This document shows, one piece after another, positions 10,755 to 21,013 of a DNA stretch of 64,000 bases. Where the stretch lies: assembly GCF_051106095.1 (NCBI RefSeq), contig NC_135783.1, positions 308,898,322 to 308,962,321 on the forward strand. Direction: 5' to 3'. The translations under genes were made by a program, and so were the position numbers. The first letter of the stretch is position 1. The number at the start of each line of letters is the position of its first letter. The stretch comes from Pogona vitticeps. Taxonomy: Eukaryota; Chordata; Lepidosauria; Squamata; Agamidae. The notes under the pieces were generated by a model, which saw nothing but the letters and a program-made list of their open reading frames with translations, was not told the origin of the DNA and searched no databases.

Positions 10755-11253
10755 TGTAACAACCCCAGACCTACTGGAGTATCCCACCCTGTAGTTAGGC
10801 TGCCACCAACCATTCGCTCTACCAAGTCACCCAGACCAGGAATGGATTTTAATAAACAAAAGAACAAGGTTTATTGAAAAAACAAACAGGGTAAATAAAA
10901 GGATCAGGTAAATGGGATACTGGAACTTGGTATAGTCCCAATCATACACATACAACAGATTGGTTCTCACGGAACACTTTAAGGTAACGCACAGACCCTG
11001 AACCTATCAGTTCTGGCTACCTAGATAGAAACCTGAACCTATCAGGTATGTACTATCTGACGAACAGTTGTACCCAGTCTGACCCACAGACTCCAACTCC
11101 ACTTCTCCACGTCAGCTCTCCTACGATGGACTTCCCCCAAATATATATACAGTACAGCTCCTCCCCCCTGATGTCCCGCCTTCCACTCCCCATAGGATGG
11201 AACTTTCCCTCCAAACCCATGACAGACAGGTACCATCAGTGCTGTATGTGACA
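10755..11253 (-). repeat. 3' LTR of the Gmr1-type element
   Basis: 499 bp; on the element's strand it begins TGTCAC and ends GTTACA (TG...CA ends). Near identity to 16445-16943 defines it. It includes a TATA-like 'atatatat' stretch around 11140-11150. Confidence 0.92.
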
Positions 11254-11265
11254 CCTCCCCCCTTT
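11254..11265 (-). other. Polypurine tract of the LTR element
   Basis: On the element's strand the bases next to the 3' LTR read AAAGGGGGGAGG, a classical plus-strand priming tract directly abutting the LTR. Confidence 0.85.
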
Positions 11266-11533
11266 ATAAGTTGTTTTGCGGGGGAAAAGCTAAAGTGCTT
11301 TTCTCCAAAAAAAACAACCAGGATCAAAACACATAAACAGTTATACATTATAATACAATCCCATAACCCATACTTACTCACTCTAGGTCAAACATATCAC
11401 TTATGCATTTAAACATTAATATTTGCAATACATTAAGTTACCTTTATTAATACAAACCAAGCCTGTTCAATAAACAGGTACATTTAACTTTTGGTCACCA
11501 AAATATACACAGTCCATGGTTTCTTCGCCGTCT

Positions 11534-14500
11534 TCACTCGTCGGGTCTTCTTGACAAGGCGTCAGCAACACAGTTCATTGCCCCTCTGACCACCTTCACT
11601 TCAAAGTCAAAATCTTGCAGGTTTAAAGCCCACCTCATAAGTTTACTATTATGGGTTTTCATTGTCTTTAACCACTGCAGTGGTGAGTGGTCAGTGCACA
11701 GAACAAAATGTCTTCCCCAGATGTAAGGTTTGGCCTTCTGAATCGCGTATACTATGGCCAGGCACTCCTTTTCCACGGTTGCCAAATGTCTCTCACCTTT
11801 CTGGAGTTTCCTACTCAGGTAGGACACTGGATGCTGGTCACCATTTTCATCCTCCTGGCAAAGAACTGCTCCTACCCCGCTGTTAGACGCATCGGTGTAG
11901 ATGATGAACTCCCGGTCGAAGTCGGGAGCACGCAGCACTGGATAATGGATGAGCGCCTCCTTCAACCTCTGGAATGCCTCCTCACAGTCGCTGGTCCACG
12001 GGATGCGGTCATCAGTCTTCTTCCGCGTCAGATCGGTCAGCGGAGTCGCCATCTCGCTAAACCTCGGGATGAACTTTCTGTAGTAGCCCACCAACCCAAG
12101 AAATGATTTGACTTTTTTCTTGGTGTTGGGTCTGGGCCAATCACGAACGGCTTCTATCTTGGCCTCTAGGGGTTTGATCACTCCTCCCCCTACTATGTGA
12201 CCCAAGTATTTTATTTCTGGGCTACCCAGCTGACACTTGCTTGCCTTTACTGTTAGCCCTGCTGCACTTAACCTCTGCAGCACTATCTCCAGGTGTTTCA
12301 GGTGATCTTCCCAGGTATTGCTGAAGATCCCTATATCGTCAATGTAGGCCACAGTAAAGTCACTGAGCCCTGCTAAGGTCTGGTCCATCAGCCTTTGGAA
12401 TGTGGCTGGTGCATTTCTGAGACCAAAACTAAGGACTCTAAACTCATATAGACCGAAAGGGCTGCAAAATGCGGTCTTTTCCTGATCCCTGGGATCAATC
12501 CTTAATTGCCAGTAACCCTTTACTAGGTCCAACGATGAAATGAACCGACAACCCCCTATGGTTTCAATCAGGTTGTCTAGCCTGGGCATTGGGTAGGCAT
12601 CAGGAGTGGTTACGCGGTTTAATTTCCGGTAATCTACACAAAATCTAATGCTCCCATCAGGCTTGTCCACCAGGACTATCGGAGAGGACCATGGACTAGA
12701 AGAGGGGACGATTATGTTCTCCCTAAGCATCTCGTCCAGCTCCTTCCGCACCTTGTCCCTATAGGGTCCCGTCACTCGGTATGGGGATACTGCTTGCGGG
12801 GGTGCATCCCCTGTGTGGATCCGATGCATCACTCCCTTCACTATCCCCGGCTTATTTGAAAAAACCTTATGATATTTGGTGAGCAGCACTTTTAGTTCTT
12901 GCTGCTGGTCTTGGGTGAGTGCAGGACTGATCTTCACCTCATCTGGGTTGCATTTCACTTCCCCTCTACCCTCCCAGAAGGGCAATTCAGCTTCCTCACT
13001 CTCAGCTGCTTTTATGGCAAATAAAACCCTCTGTTCCCCTCTGTAGTAGGGTTTCAGGGCATTCACATGTACCACCCTCCATGCTTGGTGTTCCTCCTGT
13101 TCTATAAGATAGTTCAGGTCCGACATCTTGGAAATGACCCTGTATGGTCCTGCCCATTTGAGCTGCAGTTTGTTCTCTTTGCAGGGCCTAAGCCAAAGCA
13201 CTTCCTCCCCTGGGTTAAAGTGCCTCTCCCTGGCTTTCTGGTCATACCAGGTTTTCTGTCTGACCTTCTGAGCTTGCAGGTTTTCTGCTGCTAGCTCTAG
13301 GTTTCTCTTCAGGTCATTCATTAAAGTGTCTATATACGTCACAACATCTTGTGGGTCATCCTGGGTGATCTGCTCCCAATTCTGTTTGATTAAATCAAGT
13401 GGACCTTTTACTTTTCTCCCAAACAAAAGTTCAAACGGACTGAACCCGGTACTGGCTTGGGGCACTGATCGGTAAGCAAACAAAAGGGATTGCAGCTTCT
13501 GGTCCCAATTGTTTGGATTCTCTGCCAAGTAAGCCCTAATCATGCGCATCAGAGTCCCATTGAACTTCTCCGTTAACCCATTACTTTCGGGGTGATAGGC
13601 AGTGGTTTCCTTGTGTTTAATTCCACAGATTTGCCATAACCGTTTCATGAGCTTTGATGTAAACGATGTGCCCAAATCTGTGATTATTTCTGAGGCAAAT
13701 CCCATCCTGGACATATACCCCACCAAGGCATCTGCCACTGTGTTAGTTTCGATGTTAGTCAAGGGAATGGCTTCGGGGTACCTCGTGGCATGGTCCACAA
13801 TGGTGAGAATGAACCGGTTCCCCCTCTTTGTGGCCTTGGGCAAAGGTCCCACAATATCCACTCCTATACATTTGAACGGGGTGTCAATCACAGGCAAAGG
13901 GCACAACTTCGCTTTGGTCCTGTCACGGTTATTCCCCTGCCTCTGACACACATCACATTGTTTACAGAACTCCTTGATCTGCTTCCCTATTTCAGGCCAG
14001 TAAAAATTTTGTGTGATTCTCTGCTGTGTTTTGTTCACCCCCAAGTGCGCAGCAAACATGTCAGAGTGCCCCCTTTGTAAGATCATGGGGAGATACTTTT
14101 CAGGTACCACTAGCTGACTTCTGATCCCATCTCCCCCTTTTGAGATATTCATCAGGGTCTCTCTATATAAAATTCCCTTTTTCCCGTGAAATCTCGCTGG
14201 GGTTTCAGGTGTTAGCTGGGTGTCTGTCACCTTTTCAAAACACTTTCGGAGAGTGGCGTCTGCCTTTTGCTCTTGGCCAAATTTGCTGTCTGTGGTTAAG
14301 GTTTCTGCCACAGCTTCGGGACTACCCGCATCTGCTTCAGCCTCGGGCTCTTCAGTACCCCCCTGAACTGTCCCCGTGGTAGCTTGTGAGCGTGTAATCA
14401 CTAGCACCCGTTTCACATGTTCAGCCAGGTCATTTCCCACGAGCACGGCTGCTGGCAGAGTCGATGAAATCGCTAGACGCCAAACTCCCCTCCAGCCTTG

Positions 14501-16030
14501 AAAGCTCACAGGTACCTCAGCTACTGGCAGTGAGATCACCTGCCCCTCAATCCCTGCCACCTTCAGGCTCTCATTTGGGATTATATGCCTCCTAGGAATA
14601 ATGTCTGGATGGCACAGGGTCACCTGGGAACTAGTATCCCTTAGCCCCCTATACTGATGGTCAAGTATTCCTACGTCCACCCCAGCGGTCTCAAACAATT
14701 GCGAATCTGTCCTAACTAGTAAGCAGCGCTTGACCTCCACAAGAGGACCATTTTCCCCAGCCTGATCAGCAGATGTAACTGGTCCAGAGTGAGTCGCCAT
14801 GGCAACAGGCTCCCTCAGTGGCAAGGAGCTTTGCTCTGTCTGGACACAGAACACAGCTTTTGGCTTGGTTCCACTCAAATCATGAGGCAAATTTCCCTTT
14901 AGCTGCTTTAATTTCTCACACTCTGAGATTAGATGGCCCTTTCCTTGACAGAAATAACATTTTCTGCTGTACTTGGAGTCTTTCTCATCTGTTTTTGGTT
15001 TTCCCTCCAAAATCTGAGGTCTTGGTGGTTTCATGTCAGAGGGCTTCCCTTCAACATGGGCCCCTCCCCCTTGCTGGTTTTTCCCTGGTCCCTGAGAGTA
15101 CCTGCTGTAGGTTTCTTTGGGCTTACCCACAGTTTTCCCCTCAGCACCTAAGGGCTTCCTTATTTGGGAAATAAAATCTGCGATCTCCGCCGCTTCTGTC
15201 ACAGTTCTAGGTTTCCTCTCTCTCACATGGAACTTTAGTTCCCCATGCAGGACTGAATAAAATTGTTCCAGCGCTATCAGGTCTTTGAGCTGCTGGAAGG
15301 TCTCTGTCCCCTCCTGAGACAGCCATTTCTCTAGCAACCTCACCAGTTGGGCCCCCACTTGGGTAAAAGTCTGCTCTGGTTTTTTTGTGAGTGACCTGAA
15401 TTTTTGCCTCAGCTGTTCAGCATTTATCCCATGCCGGGCAAACACCAGTTTTTTAAACTCAGTGAAGTCTTTCAGCAGTTCCACTGGCATCTCTGCATAG
15501 ACTTCTGCCAGGCTGCCACTGATTAAAGATCGCATAATGGTCATCTTCTCAGTTTCCCTTACTGAGAAGTCCACAAACGCTCTTTCCACGAGGGAAAAGA
15601 ACACCTCAGGGCAATCTCCCTTGTTGTACACAGGGAATTTCTTCAAGTCAGTTTTAGACAGGCTGCCTTCCCCATTCCCTGGGTTCCCCTCATTATTACT
15701 GTTATTCCTATTTCTACTCATTATTTCCAGCTTCTTCAGCTCAAACGCCATTCTTTCTAACTCCAACTGTCTCTGTTTCTCTTCCCTTTCCATTTCAAAT
15801 TGTCTTTGTTTCTCCCTTTCCCTTTCCTCCCTTTCCCTCACCCTCAGTTCATGCTGTTGGGCTAGGAGCATTTTTCTGAGTTCTGAGGTCAGTTCTCCCG
15901 TGCTCTCATCCTGCACTGAGCCAAATTCCTCCTCAGAACCTTGGTCTCCCTGTGGTTCTCTCACTTTCCCCATTTCTGCCATTTGGCTTCGAGTCAAGGG
16001 CATTATCCCCCCAGAACAGGCTGCCTTCAA
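11534..16030 (-). CDS. Gag-Pol polyprotein, integrase-first order, SCAN-like Gag region
   Basis: One continuous frame of 1,498 residues. Domains in order: a charged coiled-coil-like N-terminus (about 50-105); a capsid-like region (about 130-290) whose end, about 205-290, resembles the SCAN domain ('LLEKWLSQEGTETFQQLKD', 'LEQFYSVL'); a CCHC zinc knuckle (about 358-371); a probable protease (about 435-540, the least certain part); integrase with an HHCC finger (about 655-695), a DDE core (about 720-825) and a C-terminal GPY module (about 935-995); reverse transcriptase (about 1090-1290, with YIDD near 1230); and RNase H (about 1370-1490). Gag and Pol share one frame, so no frameshift signal is needed for read-through. 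The first methionine is taken as the start, though the one at residue 10 is also possible. Confidence 0.9.
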   Translation of the reverse strand: MKAACSGGIMPLTRSQMAEMGKVREPQGDQGSEEEFGSVQDESTGELTSELRKMLLAQQHELRVREREEREREKQRQFEMEREEKQRQLELERMAFELKKLEIMSRNRNNSNNEGNPGNGEGSLSKTDLKKFPVYNKGDCPEVFFSLVERAFVDFSVRETEKMTIMRSLISGSLAEVYAEMPVELLKDFTEFKKLVFARHGINAEQLRQKFRSLTKKPEQTFTQVGAQLVRLLEKWLSQEGTETFQQLKDLIALEQFYSVLHGELKFHVRERKPRTVTEAAEIADFISQIRKPLGAEGKTVGKPKETYSRYSQGPGKNQQGGGAHVEGKPSDMKPPRPQILEGKPKTDEKDSKYSRKCYFCQGKGHLISECEKLKQLKGNLPHDLSGTKPKAVFCVQTEQSSLPLREPVAMATHSGPVTSADQAGENGPLVEVKRCLLVRTDSQLFETAGVDVGILDHQYRGLRDTSSQVTLCHPDIIPRRHIIPNESLKVAGIEGQVISLPVAEVPVSFQGWRGVWRLAISSTLPAAVLVGNDLAEHVKRVLVITRSQATTGTVQGGTEEPEAEADAGSPEAVAETLTTDSKFGQEQKADATLRKCFEKVTDTQLTPETPARFHGKKGILYRETLMNISKGGDGIRSQLVVPEKYLPMILQRGHSDMFAAHLGVNKTQQRITQNFYWPEIGKQIKEFCKQCDVCQRQGNNRDRTKAKLCPLPVIDTPFKCIGVDIVGPLPKATKRGNRFILTIVDHATRYPEAIPLTNIETNTVADALVGYMSRMGFASEIITDLGTSFTSKLMKRLWQICGIKHKETTAYHPESNGLTEKFNGTLMRMIRAYLAENPNNWDQKLQSLLFAYRSVPQASTGFSPFELLFGRKVKGPLDLIKQNWEQITQDDPQDVVTYIDTLMNDLKRNLELAAENLQAQKVRQKTWYDQKARERHFNPGEEVLWLRPCKENKLQLKWAGPYRVISKMSDLNYLIEQEEHQAWRVVHVNALKPYYRGEQRVLFAIKAAESEEAELPFWEGRGEVKCNPDEVKISPALTQDQQQELKVLLTKYHKVFSNKPGIVKGVMHRIHTGDAPPQAVSPYRVTGPYRDKVRKELDEMLRENIIVPSSSPWSSPIVLVDKPDGSIRFCVDYRKLNRVTTPDAYPMPRLDNLIETIGGCRFISSLDLVKGYWQLRIDPRDQEKTAFCSPFGLYEFRVLSFGLRNAPATFQRLMDQTLAGLSDFTVAYIDDIGIFSNTWEDHLKHLEIVLQRLSAAGLTVKASKCQLGSPEIKYLGHIVGGGVIKPLEAKIEAVRDWPRPNTKKKVKSFLGLVGYYRKFIPRFSEMATPLTDLTRKKTDDRIPWTSDCEEAFQRLKEALIHYPVLRAPDFDREFIIYTDASNSGVGAVLCQEDENGDQHPVSYLSRKLQKGERHLATVEKECLAIVYAIQKAKPYIWGRHFVLCTDHSPLQWLKTMKTHNSKLMRWALNLQDFDFEVKVVRGAMNCVADALSRRPDE

Positions 16031-16444
16031 AAGTCACGCCTCAAAATAAAACGACGACTTTTTTTTTCCTTTTTCCTCAGAAACAGCCTTCTATAGACTG
16101 CTGCTGTCCCTCCAGCACCAACCTGCAACTGTTGCCAGGCAGAATCCACCCCCTCTGCTAGGCCTCTCAGCAGACAGGCTAGATCACTGTTACTTCACGC
16201 AGCTTTGCCTCAGCCCTTTCCCGCCAAAACGGGTTGCCTCAGAGCTCCCTAATCTAGTCCCCCAATCTGAGTTTGCACGTTCTTCCACTAGCCTACCTCC
16301 CCATGAGGTAAGCCTAGAAGATTACCTACGCGCCCTCAGATTTTCCCTGACTAGACCCCCCTTGCTCTGGACACACTAGCCAAGGCTTTGCTGGACCACT
16401 GGGCAACTGGACCAGTCGTATCCCACCCGCTGGACACCAATAAA
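16031..16444 (-). other. Leader region and primer-binding site of the LTR element
   Basis: About 414 bp between the 5' LTR and the gag-pol start. On the element's strand a candidate primer-binding site beginning TGGTGTCCAGCGGGTGGG (16439 down to 16422) lies five bases inside the LTR. It would pair with a tRNA 3' end in CCA; the tRNA is not identified with confidence, though a leucine-type end is possible. Confidence 0.65.
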
Positions 16445-16943
16445 TGTAACAACCCCAGACCTACTGGAGTATCCCACCCTGTAGTTAGGCTGCCACCAAC
16501 CATTCGCTCTACCAAGTCACCCAGACCAGGAATGGATTTTAATAAACAAAAGAACAAGGTTTATTGAAAAAACAAACAGGGTAAATAAAAGGATCAGGTA
16601 AATGGGATACTGGAACTTGGTATAGTCCCAATCATACACATACAACAGATTGGTTCTCACGGAACACTTTAAGGTAACGCACAGACCCTGAATCTATCAG
16701 TTCTGGCTACCTAGATAGAAACCTGAACCTATCAGGTATGTACTGTCTGACGAACAGTTGTACCCAGTCTGACCCACAGACTCCAACTCCACTTCTCCAC
16801 GTCAGCTCTCCTACGATGGACTTCCCCCAAATATATATACAGTACAGCTCCTCCCCCCTGATGTCCCGCCTTCCACTCCCCATAGGATGGAACTTTCCCT
16901 CCAAACCCATGACAGACAGGTACCATCAGTGCTGTATGTGACA
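16445..16943 (-). repeat. 5' LTR of the Gmr1-type element
   Basis: 499 bp, matching 10755-11253 at all but about two positions. TG...CA ends, followed by the duplicated gatgc at 16944-16948. Confidence 0.92.
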
Positions 16944-17059
16944 GATGCCTCCTACATGTCTATAATATACTAATGTTCTAATTTTTGTCCAGCTACAATA
17001 CGGAGTTTCCTGTGTTTGTTTATCTTCTATTCTGTACTCCCTAGATTTTGATAAGTTTG

Positions 17060-17255
17060 TCTGGGTTCAGTCCAGACAGGTTCAGGGAACTGGCTCAAGG
17101 TTGACTCAGGCTTTGATCTTCCAAGGTCAATAAAATGAATACCCAGCTCACTGGGGGGGCGGGGGCAAAGTGTTCCTTGCATAATTGTGTTGTAAACTGT
17201 CCAAAGAGTGTTGTAATACTATAGGATAAAATATAAGTTGAAACAACAAGTACGT
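17060..17255 (+). repeat. tRNA-derived SINE 3' part with L2-like tail
   Basis: Contains 'ggttgactcaggctttgatct', 'aaaatgaatacccagctc', 'actggggggg' and then a 'tgtaaactgtccaaagagtg' tail. Matches the order seen reversed at 63575-63790 and degraded at 966-1141. The tRNA-related head is weak or absent. Confidence 0.5.
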
Positions 17256-17256
17256 A

Positions 17257-17663
17257 CAGTGGTGCCTCGCATAGCGAGGTTAATCCGTTCCGGATTAACC
17301 TTCGCTATAGCGAAACATCGCTAAACGGAAATAAAAAAGCCATAGTTCAATGCGTTCCTATGGCTTTAAAACTCACCGTTAAGCGATCTTCCTCCATAGT
17401 GCTGCCATTTTCGCACCCTCGGTAAGCGAGGGCAGGGCGCGAAAATGCGGCGTGGACCTTCCGGCAGCCATTTTGGAACCGCCGATCAGCTGTTCTCCCC
17501 CGCTTCATTATGCGATATTCGCTAAGCGAATCGCTTAGCGAATATCGCAAAGCGAAAAACGCCATCGGGGCCATCGCTGAGCGAATGCTCCAGTGATGGC
17601 CCAGAGCCCCTCGTTAAGCAATTTAATTGCTCAACGGGGCACTCGTTAAGCGAGGCACCACTG
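17257..17663. mobile_element. Tigger-like non-autonomous DNA transposon, TA-flanked
   Basis: 407 bp with terminal inverted repeats starting CAGTGGTGCCTCGC and TA on each side (17255-17256 and 17664-17665). The interior is rich in 'cgctaagcga'-type palindromes, which give a partly self-complementary element with no transposase frame. The ends resemble pogo/Tigger elements. Related elements with different interiors lie at 27634-28057 and 57134-57376. Confidence 0.8.
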
Positions 17664-17665
17664 TA

Positions 17666-17950
17666 CTAAATTTTAACATCTCATCTCCAAGTGTGTTTCA
17701 AGGCTCTGCTCACCAGTCTTAAGATTCTTCATCTTGATGCTTCACTTCAACTGGAACATCTTTCAAGTACAGGACACCTTCAAACCAACAGTAATTCCCA
17801 GCGAGATGCAGAAGTAGTTTAGGTAGGACATAGTGTTTTCATAACAATTACTAAGAATTTCCTTCACTCCCTACGTCCTCTTTGGTGTACCATATTCAGG
17901 GGATCCTTCCTATCAGAGATTATTGACCTATGGCTTGTTTACATTCTATA
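17666..17950. other. No recognised feature
   Basis: Short unique-looking spacer between two insertions. Confidence 0.5.
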
Positions 17951-18285
17951 GGTAAAGGTAAAGGTTCCCTTTAACAATTTTTTTTGTCCAGTCGTGTTCG
18001 ACTCTAGGGGGCGGTGCTCATCCCCGTTTCCAAGCCATAGAGCCAGCGTTTTGTCCGAAGACAATCTTCCGTGGTCACATGGCCAGTGCGACTTAGACAC
18101 CTTCCCACTGAAGTCGTCCCTATTTATCTACTCGCATTTGCATGCTTTCGAACCACTAGGTTGGCGGGAGCTGGGACAAGCGACGGGAGCTCACTCCGTC
18201 GCGTGGATTCGATCTTACGACTTCTTGGTCCTCTGACCCTGCAGCACAGGCTTCTGCGGTTTAGCCCGCAGCGCCACCATGTCCC
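17951..18285 (-). repeat. Sauria SINE, near full length
   Basis: Reversed, it reads GGGACATGGTGGCGCTGCGG (tRNA-related head with A-box-like bases), a B-box region around 'ggttcgaaag'-like sequence, the 'gtagataaatagg' middle, and a 3' part ending 'aacctttacctttacc'. This is the squamate tRNA-derived SINE whose 3' end resembles BovB LINEs, from which it probably borrows its reverse transcriptase. It is not a tRNA gene. Confidence 0.85.
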
Positions 18286-18479
18286 CTGCAAAGTTTAATA
18301 ATTATGTGGTTTTCCTAATTTCTTGCTGCCCTTGCACAGCTGGGAGTGACAGGTATGTGCCACTTTTTGCTGGGAATTATCCATTGTGCTTCTGCCCTGT
18401 TTTAGTCATACCAATAAAATGTATTCCTATAATGAAGCTTCTGCAATTTTAAAGGCCTTCCCTCCAGCCAATTTTTGAA

Positions 18480-18612
18480 TTCTTTCTTTATTTTTCCCCT
18501 ATTTTATTTTTTCTTTATTTTATTGTGATTGCTATTGAATGATTATGCACATTCTTGTATTTTATTGTTTTATTTTGTATTGGAAGCCACCTAGAGTGAT
18601 CTGGTAGTCCAG
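18480..18612 (+). repeat. L2-like LINE 3' tail, degraded
   Basis: AT-rich sequence ending 'attggaagccacctagagtg', close to the 'gtaagccgcctagagtgg' 3' end of squamate L2 elements. Only the tail is present. Confidence 0.35.
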
Positions 18613-19556
18613 ATCATCGTAGTTTAGTCGTTTAGTCATTTCTGACTCTTCGTGACCCCATGGACCAGAGCACGCCAGGCCCTCCTATCTTCCACTGCCT
18701 CCCGGAGTTGTACCATATTCATTCTGGTAGCTTTGATGACACTGTCCAACCATCTCATCCTCTGTCGCACCCTTCTCCTCTTGCCTTCACACTTTCCTAA
18801 CATCAAGGTCTTTTCCAAGGAGTCTTCTCTTCTCATGAGATGGCCAAAGTATTGGAGCCTCAGCTTCAGGATCTGCCCTTCCAGTGAGCACTCAGGGTTG
18901 ATTTCCTTTAGAATTGATAGGTTTGTTCTCCTTGCAGTCTAGGGGATTCTCAAGAGTTTCCTCCAGCACCACAATTCAAAATCATCAATTCTTTGGCGGT
19001 CAGACTTCTTTATGGTCCATCTCTCACTTCCATATATCACTACAGGAAAAACCATAGCTCTGACTATGCAGACCTTTGTCGGCAAGGTGATGTCTCTGCT
19101 TTTTAAGATGAAGTCTAGGGTCTTTCTTCCCAAGAAGCAGGTGTCTTTTAATTTCATGGCTGCTGTTACCATCTGCAGTGATCATGGAGTCCAAGAAAGT
19201 AAAATCTGTCACTGCCTCCATATCTTCTATTTGCCAGGACATGATGGGACCGGTGGCCATGATAATAGTTTTTTTAATGTTGAGCTTCAGACCATTTTTG
19301 TGTTCTCCTCTTTCACCCTCATTAAGAGGTTCTTTAATTCCTCCTCACTTTCTGCTATCAGAGTGATATCATCTGCATATCTGAGGTTGTTGATATTTCT
19401 TCTGGCAATCTTAATTCCGGTTTGGGATTCATTCAATCCAGGCTTTTGCATGATGTATTCTGCATCTAAGTTAAATAAGCTGGGGGACAATATACAGCCT
19501 TGTCATAATCTTTCCCAATTTTGTACCAATCAGTTGTTCCATATCCAGTCCAAACA
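18613..19556 (-). pseudogene. BovB LINE 3' half, decayed
   Basis: Minus-strand fragments in several frames match BovB reverse transcriptase. From 5' to 3' they are 'NNLRYADDITLIAESEEELK' (catalytic ADD, near 19380), 'ADGNSSHEIKRHLLLG', 'SRDITLPTKV..VRAMVFPVV', 'FELWCWRKLLRIP', and 'EKTLMLGKCEGKRRR..QRMRWLD' with 'WRALVHGVTKS' near the end. The 3' end reads into 'gacgaagagtcag'-type sequence, at about 18613. Frames change at least three times and the 5' half is absent. The join at 19556 to DIRS-derived sequence is abrupt. Confidence 0.85.
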
Positions 19557-19900
19557 TACTACCCTCCAGACCTCTCCCAGTTTGGCTAAAATTGCTGGCA
19601 ATATAGGCATGTGCATATCCTCTGCCACTATCCTTTCCTTAGCCCAACACTCTAACATTTTTCTAATATGGAAAGTTGCCTGTATTATCCTTAAAAACCC
19701 TGTTCTTCAGCATAAAATGCCAAAGCTGACATCTTGCCTTGTATCGACCTGGATGCCAAACCTTTCCAATGCAGGGATCCACAAAATTGGACAAGATGAT
19801 CTACTGGGGTGGGCCATGTCTGTTCCAGTTGTTTCCCAATGCAACTTATGTTGCTCTGCTGGTTGGGTTTCATGACTGTAGGCTCTCTTCAGAGGCCATG
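19557..19900 (-). mobile_element. DIRS-like fragment, tyrosine recombinase part, broken
   Basis: The minus strand encodes a stretch resembling the N-terminal, DNA-binding part of a DIRS tyrosine recombinase, e.g. 'WPTPVDHLVQFC' and 'SIQGKMSALAFYAEE'. The same pattern occurs in the larger element at 35847-39080 ('WPSPVEHLQQFI', 'SIQGRLLMLAFYTK'). Both ends are lost. It is old and broken. Confidence 0.6.
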
Positions 19901-21013
19901 CTTTCCATCGAAGTAAGAATGCTGCAGACACTGGAGATCAACATAGCTCAGGAATGTATAGGTGGTGTTTAAAAATAAATGTATCTAAGAAGGGTCAGTT
20001 TCCATCTAGGGCATTTGTGGTGTGGAAAAGGAACCTCTTATCTATTGTCCATTTGCTTGTAAGAAATCAAATGCTTTGAAAGTTAATTCAGATAGAGGAA
20101 TTGAAGGTGCTGATAACTGTGCTGAAACAAATTGCCATGCAGCTTGTAAACAATGGGGTTCTGAAATTGCTGTGTCGTTTTTAAAATGCATAGTTAAGGT
20201 TTTATTCAAAATGCCATTAATCTTTTAGAGAGCTGGCACACAACAAATCATATGAGACATGCAAATTCCAACCTTATGAAGGTTATGGACAGTCTATGTT
20301 TAAAAATAAAAAGATGGAAAGAGAAGCCAGATTTAATCTGCTTCTGCCTTTGAGGCAAACATCCCTGATTTGACAAACTAGTTCGCATCCCTGGTGCTCT
20401 AGAATTCCTTGCATGATAAAGTATGTGTTGTGTGCAGGTACAGAGACCGTGTTCAAGCTGTTCATGTTGTTCATCTGTTATGGTGTCTTCATTCACAAAA
20501 TCCACTGCAGTCTTCTGTGCTTACTGCTAGATATCACCAATGGTATAGCTAGGTAGGACATTCTGTATCTTAGATGTAATGGTCTGATACCCAATATCAT
20601 TTATTTAGATAGCCATATATATCACTGACATTCAGAGTTTAAAAACATTACTTTGGGGGGGACCATTGGGGGCCCCTGGATGAGTTTTTTCCCTTTGTTT
20701 GTGCCATGTTTCTCATGGTTCCTTTTGATATTTATTCTGTTGACAATACTGTTGACTCATGAGTAGTGAGTAAATCCAATCTCATGGCATGAGCATGAGG
20801 TATATTTTGTTTGGCTAGTGAGACTTATGTTTTTTGTAGTGTTTCCATGTGCATTATGTTATCTTGCTTTTGTCTTGTTATTACCTGCATTGATTATTTA
20901 GAGCCGTTGTCAGACATGTCCAGATGACATAGCTGATGATGCACAGAGTAGGATATGGTGTGGGGGGTGGATCCTATTCTTTTTACAATTTGCAAATTGT
21001 ATTTTTAAAAATA
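19901..21013. other. No recognised feature
   Basis: Unique-looking sequence with no clear gene or repeat. Confidence 0.5.

Larger units (their letters stand above)
10750..16948 (-). mobile_element. Ty3/Gypsy-like LTR retrotransposon of the Gmr1 type, looks whole
   Basis: The element is 10755-16943 (6,189 bp) and reads on the minus strand. Its parts are two 499-bp LTRs, an untranslated leader with a primer-binding site, one gag-pol frame and a polypurine tract. A 5-bp duplication, gatgc, flanks it (10750-10754 and 16944-16948). The order inside pol is integrase before reverse transcriptase and RNase H. Among Ty3/Gypsy elements this order is known from the Gmr1 group of deuterostomes. I count about two differences between the LTRs (roughly 0.4%), so insertion is recent, plausibly within a few million years at usual reptile rates. 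It sits inside a LINE. I see no obvious breaks. Confidence 0.9.

Noticed and set aside
11662-16049. Plus-strand frames of 70-170 codons
   Set aside because: Shadows of the long minus-strand gag-pol frame.
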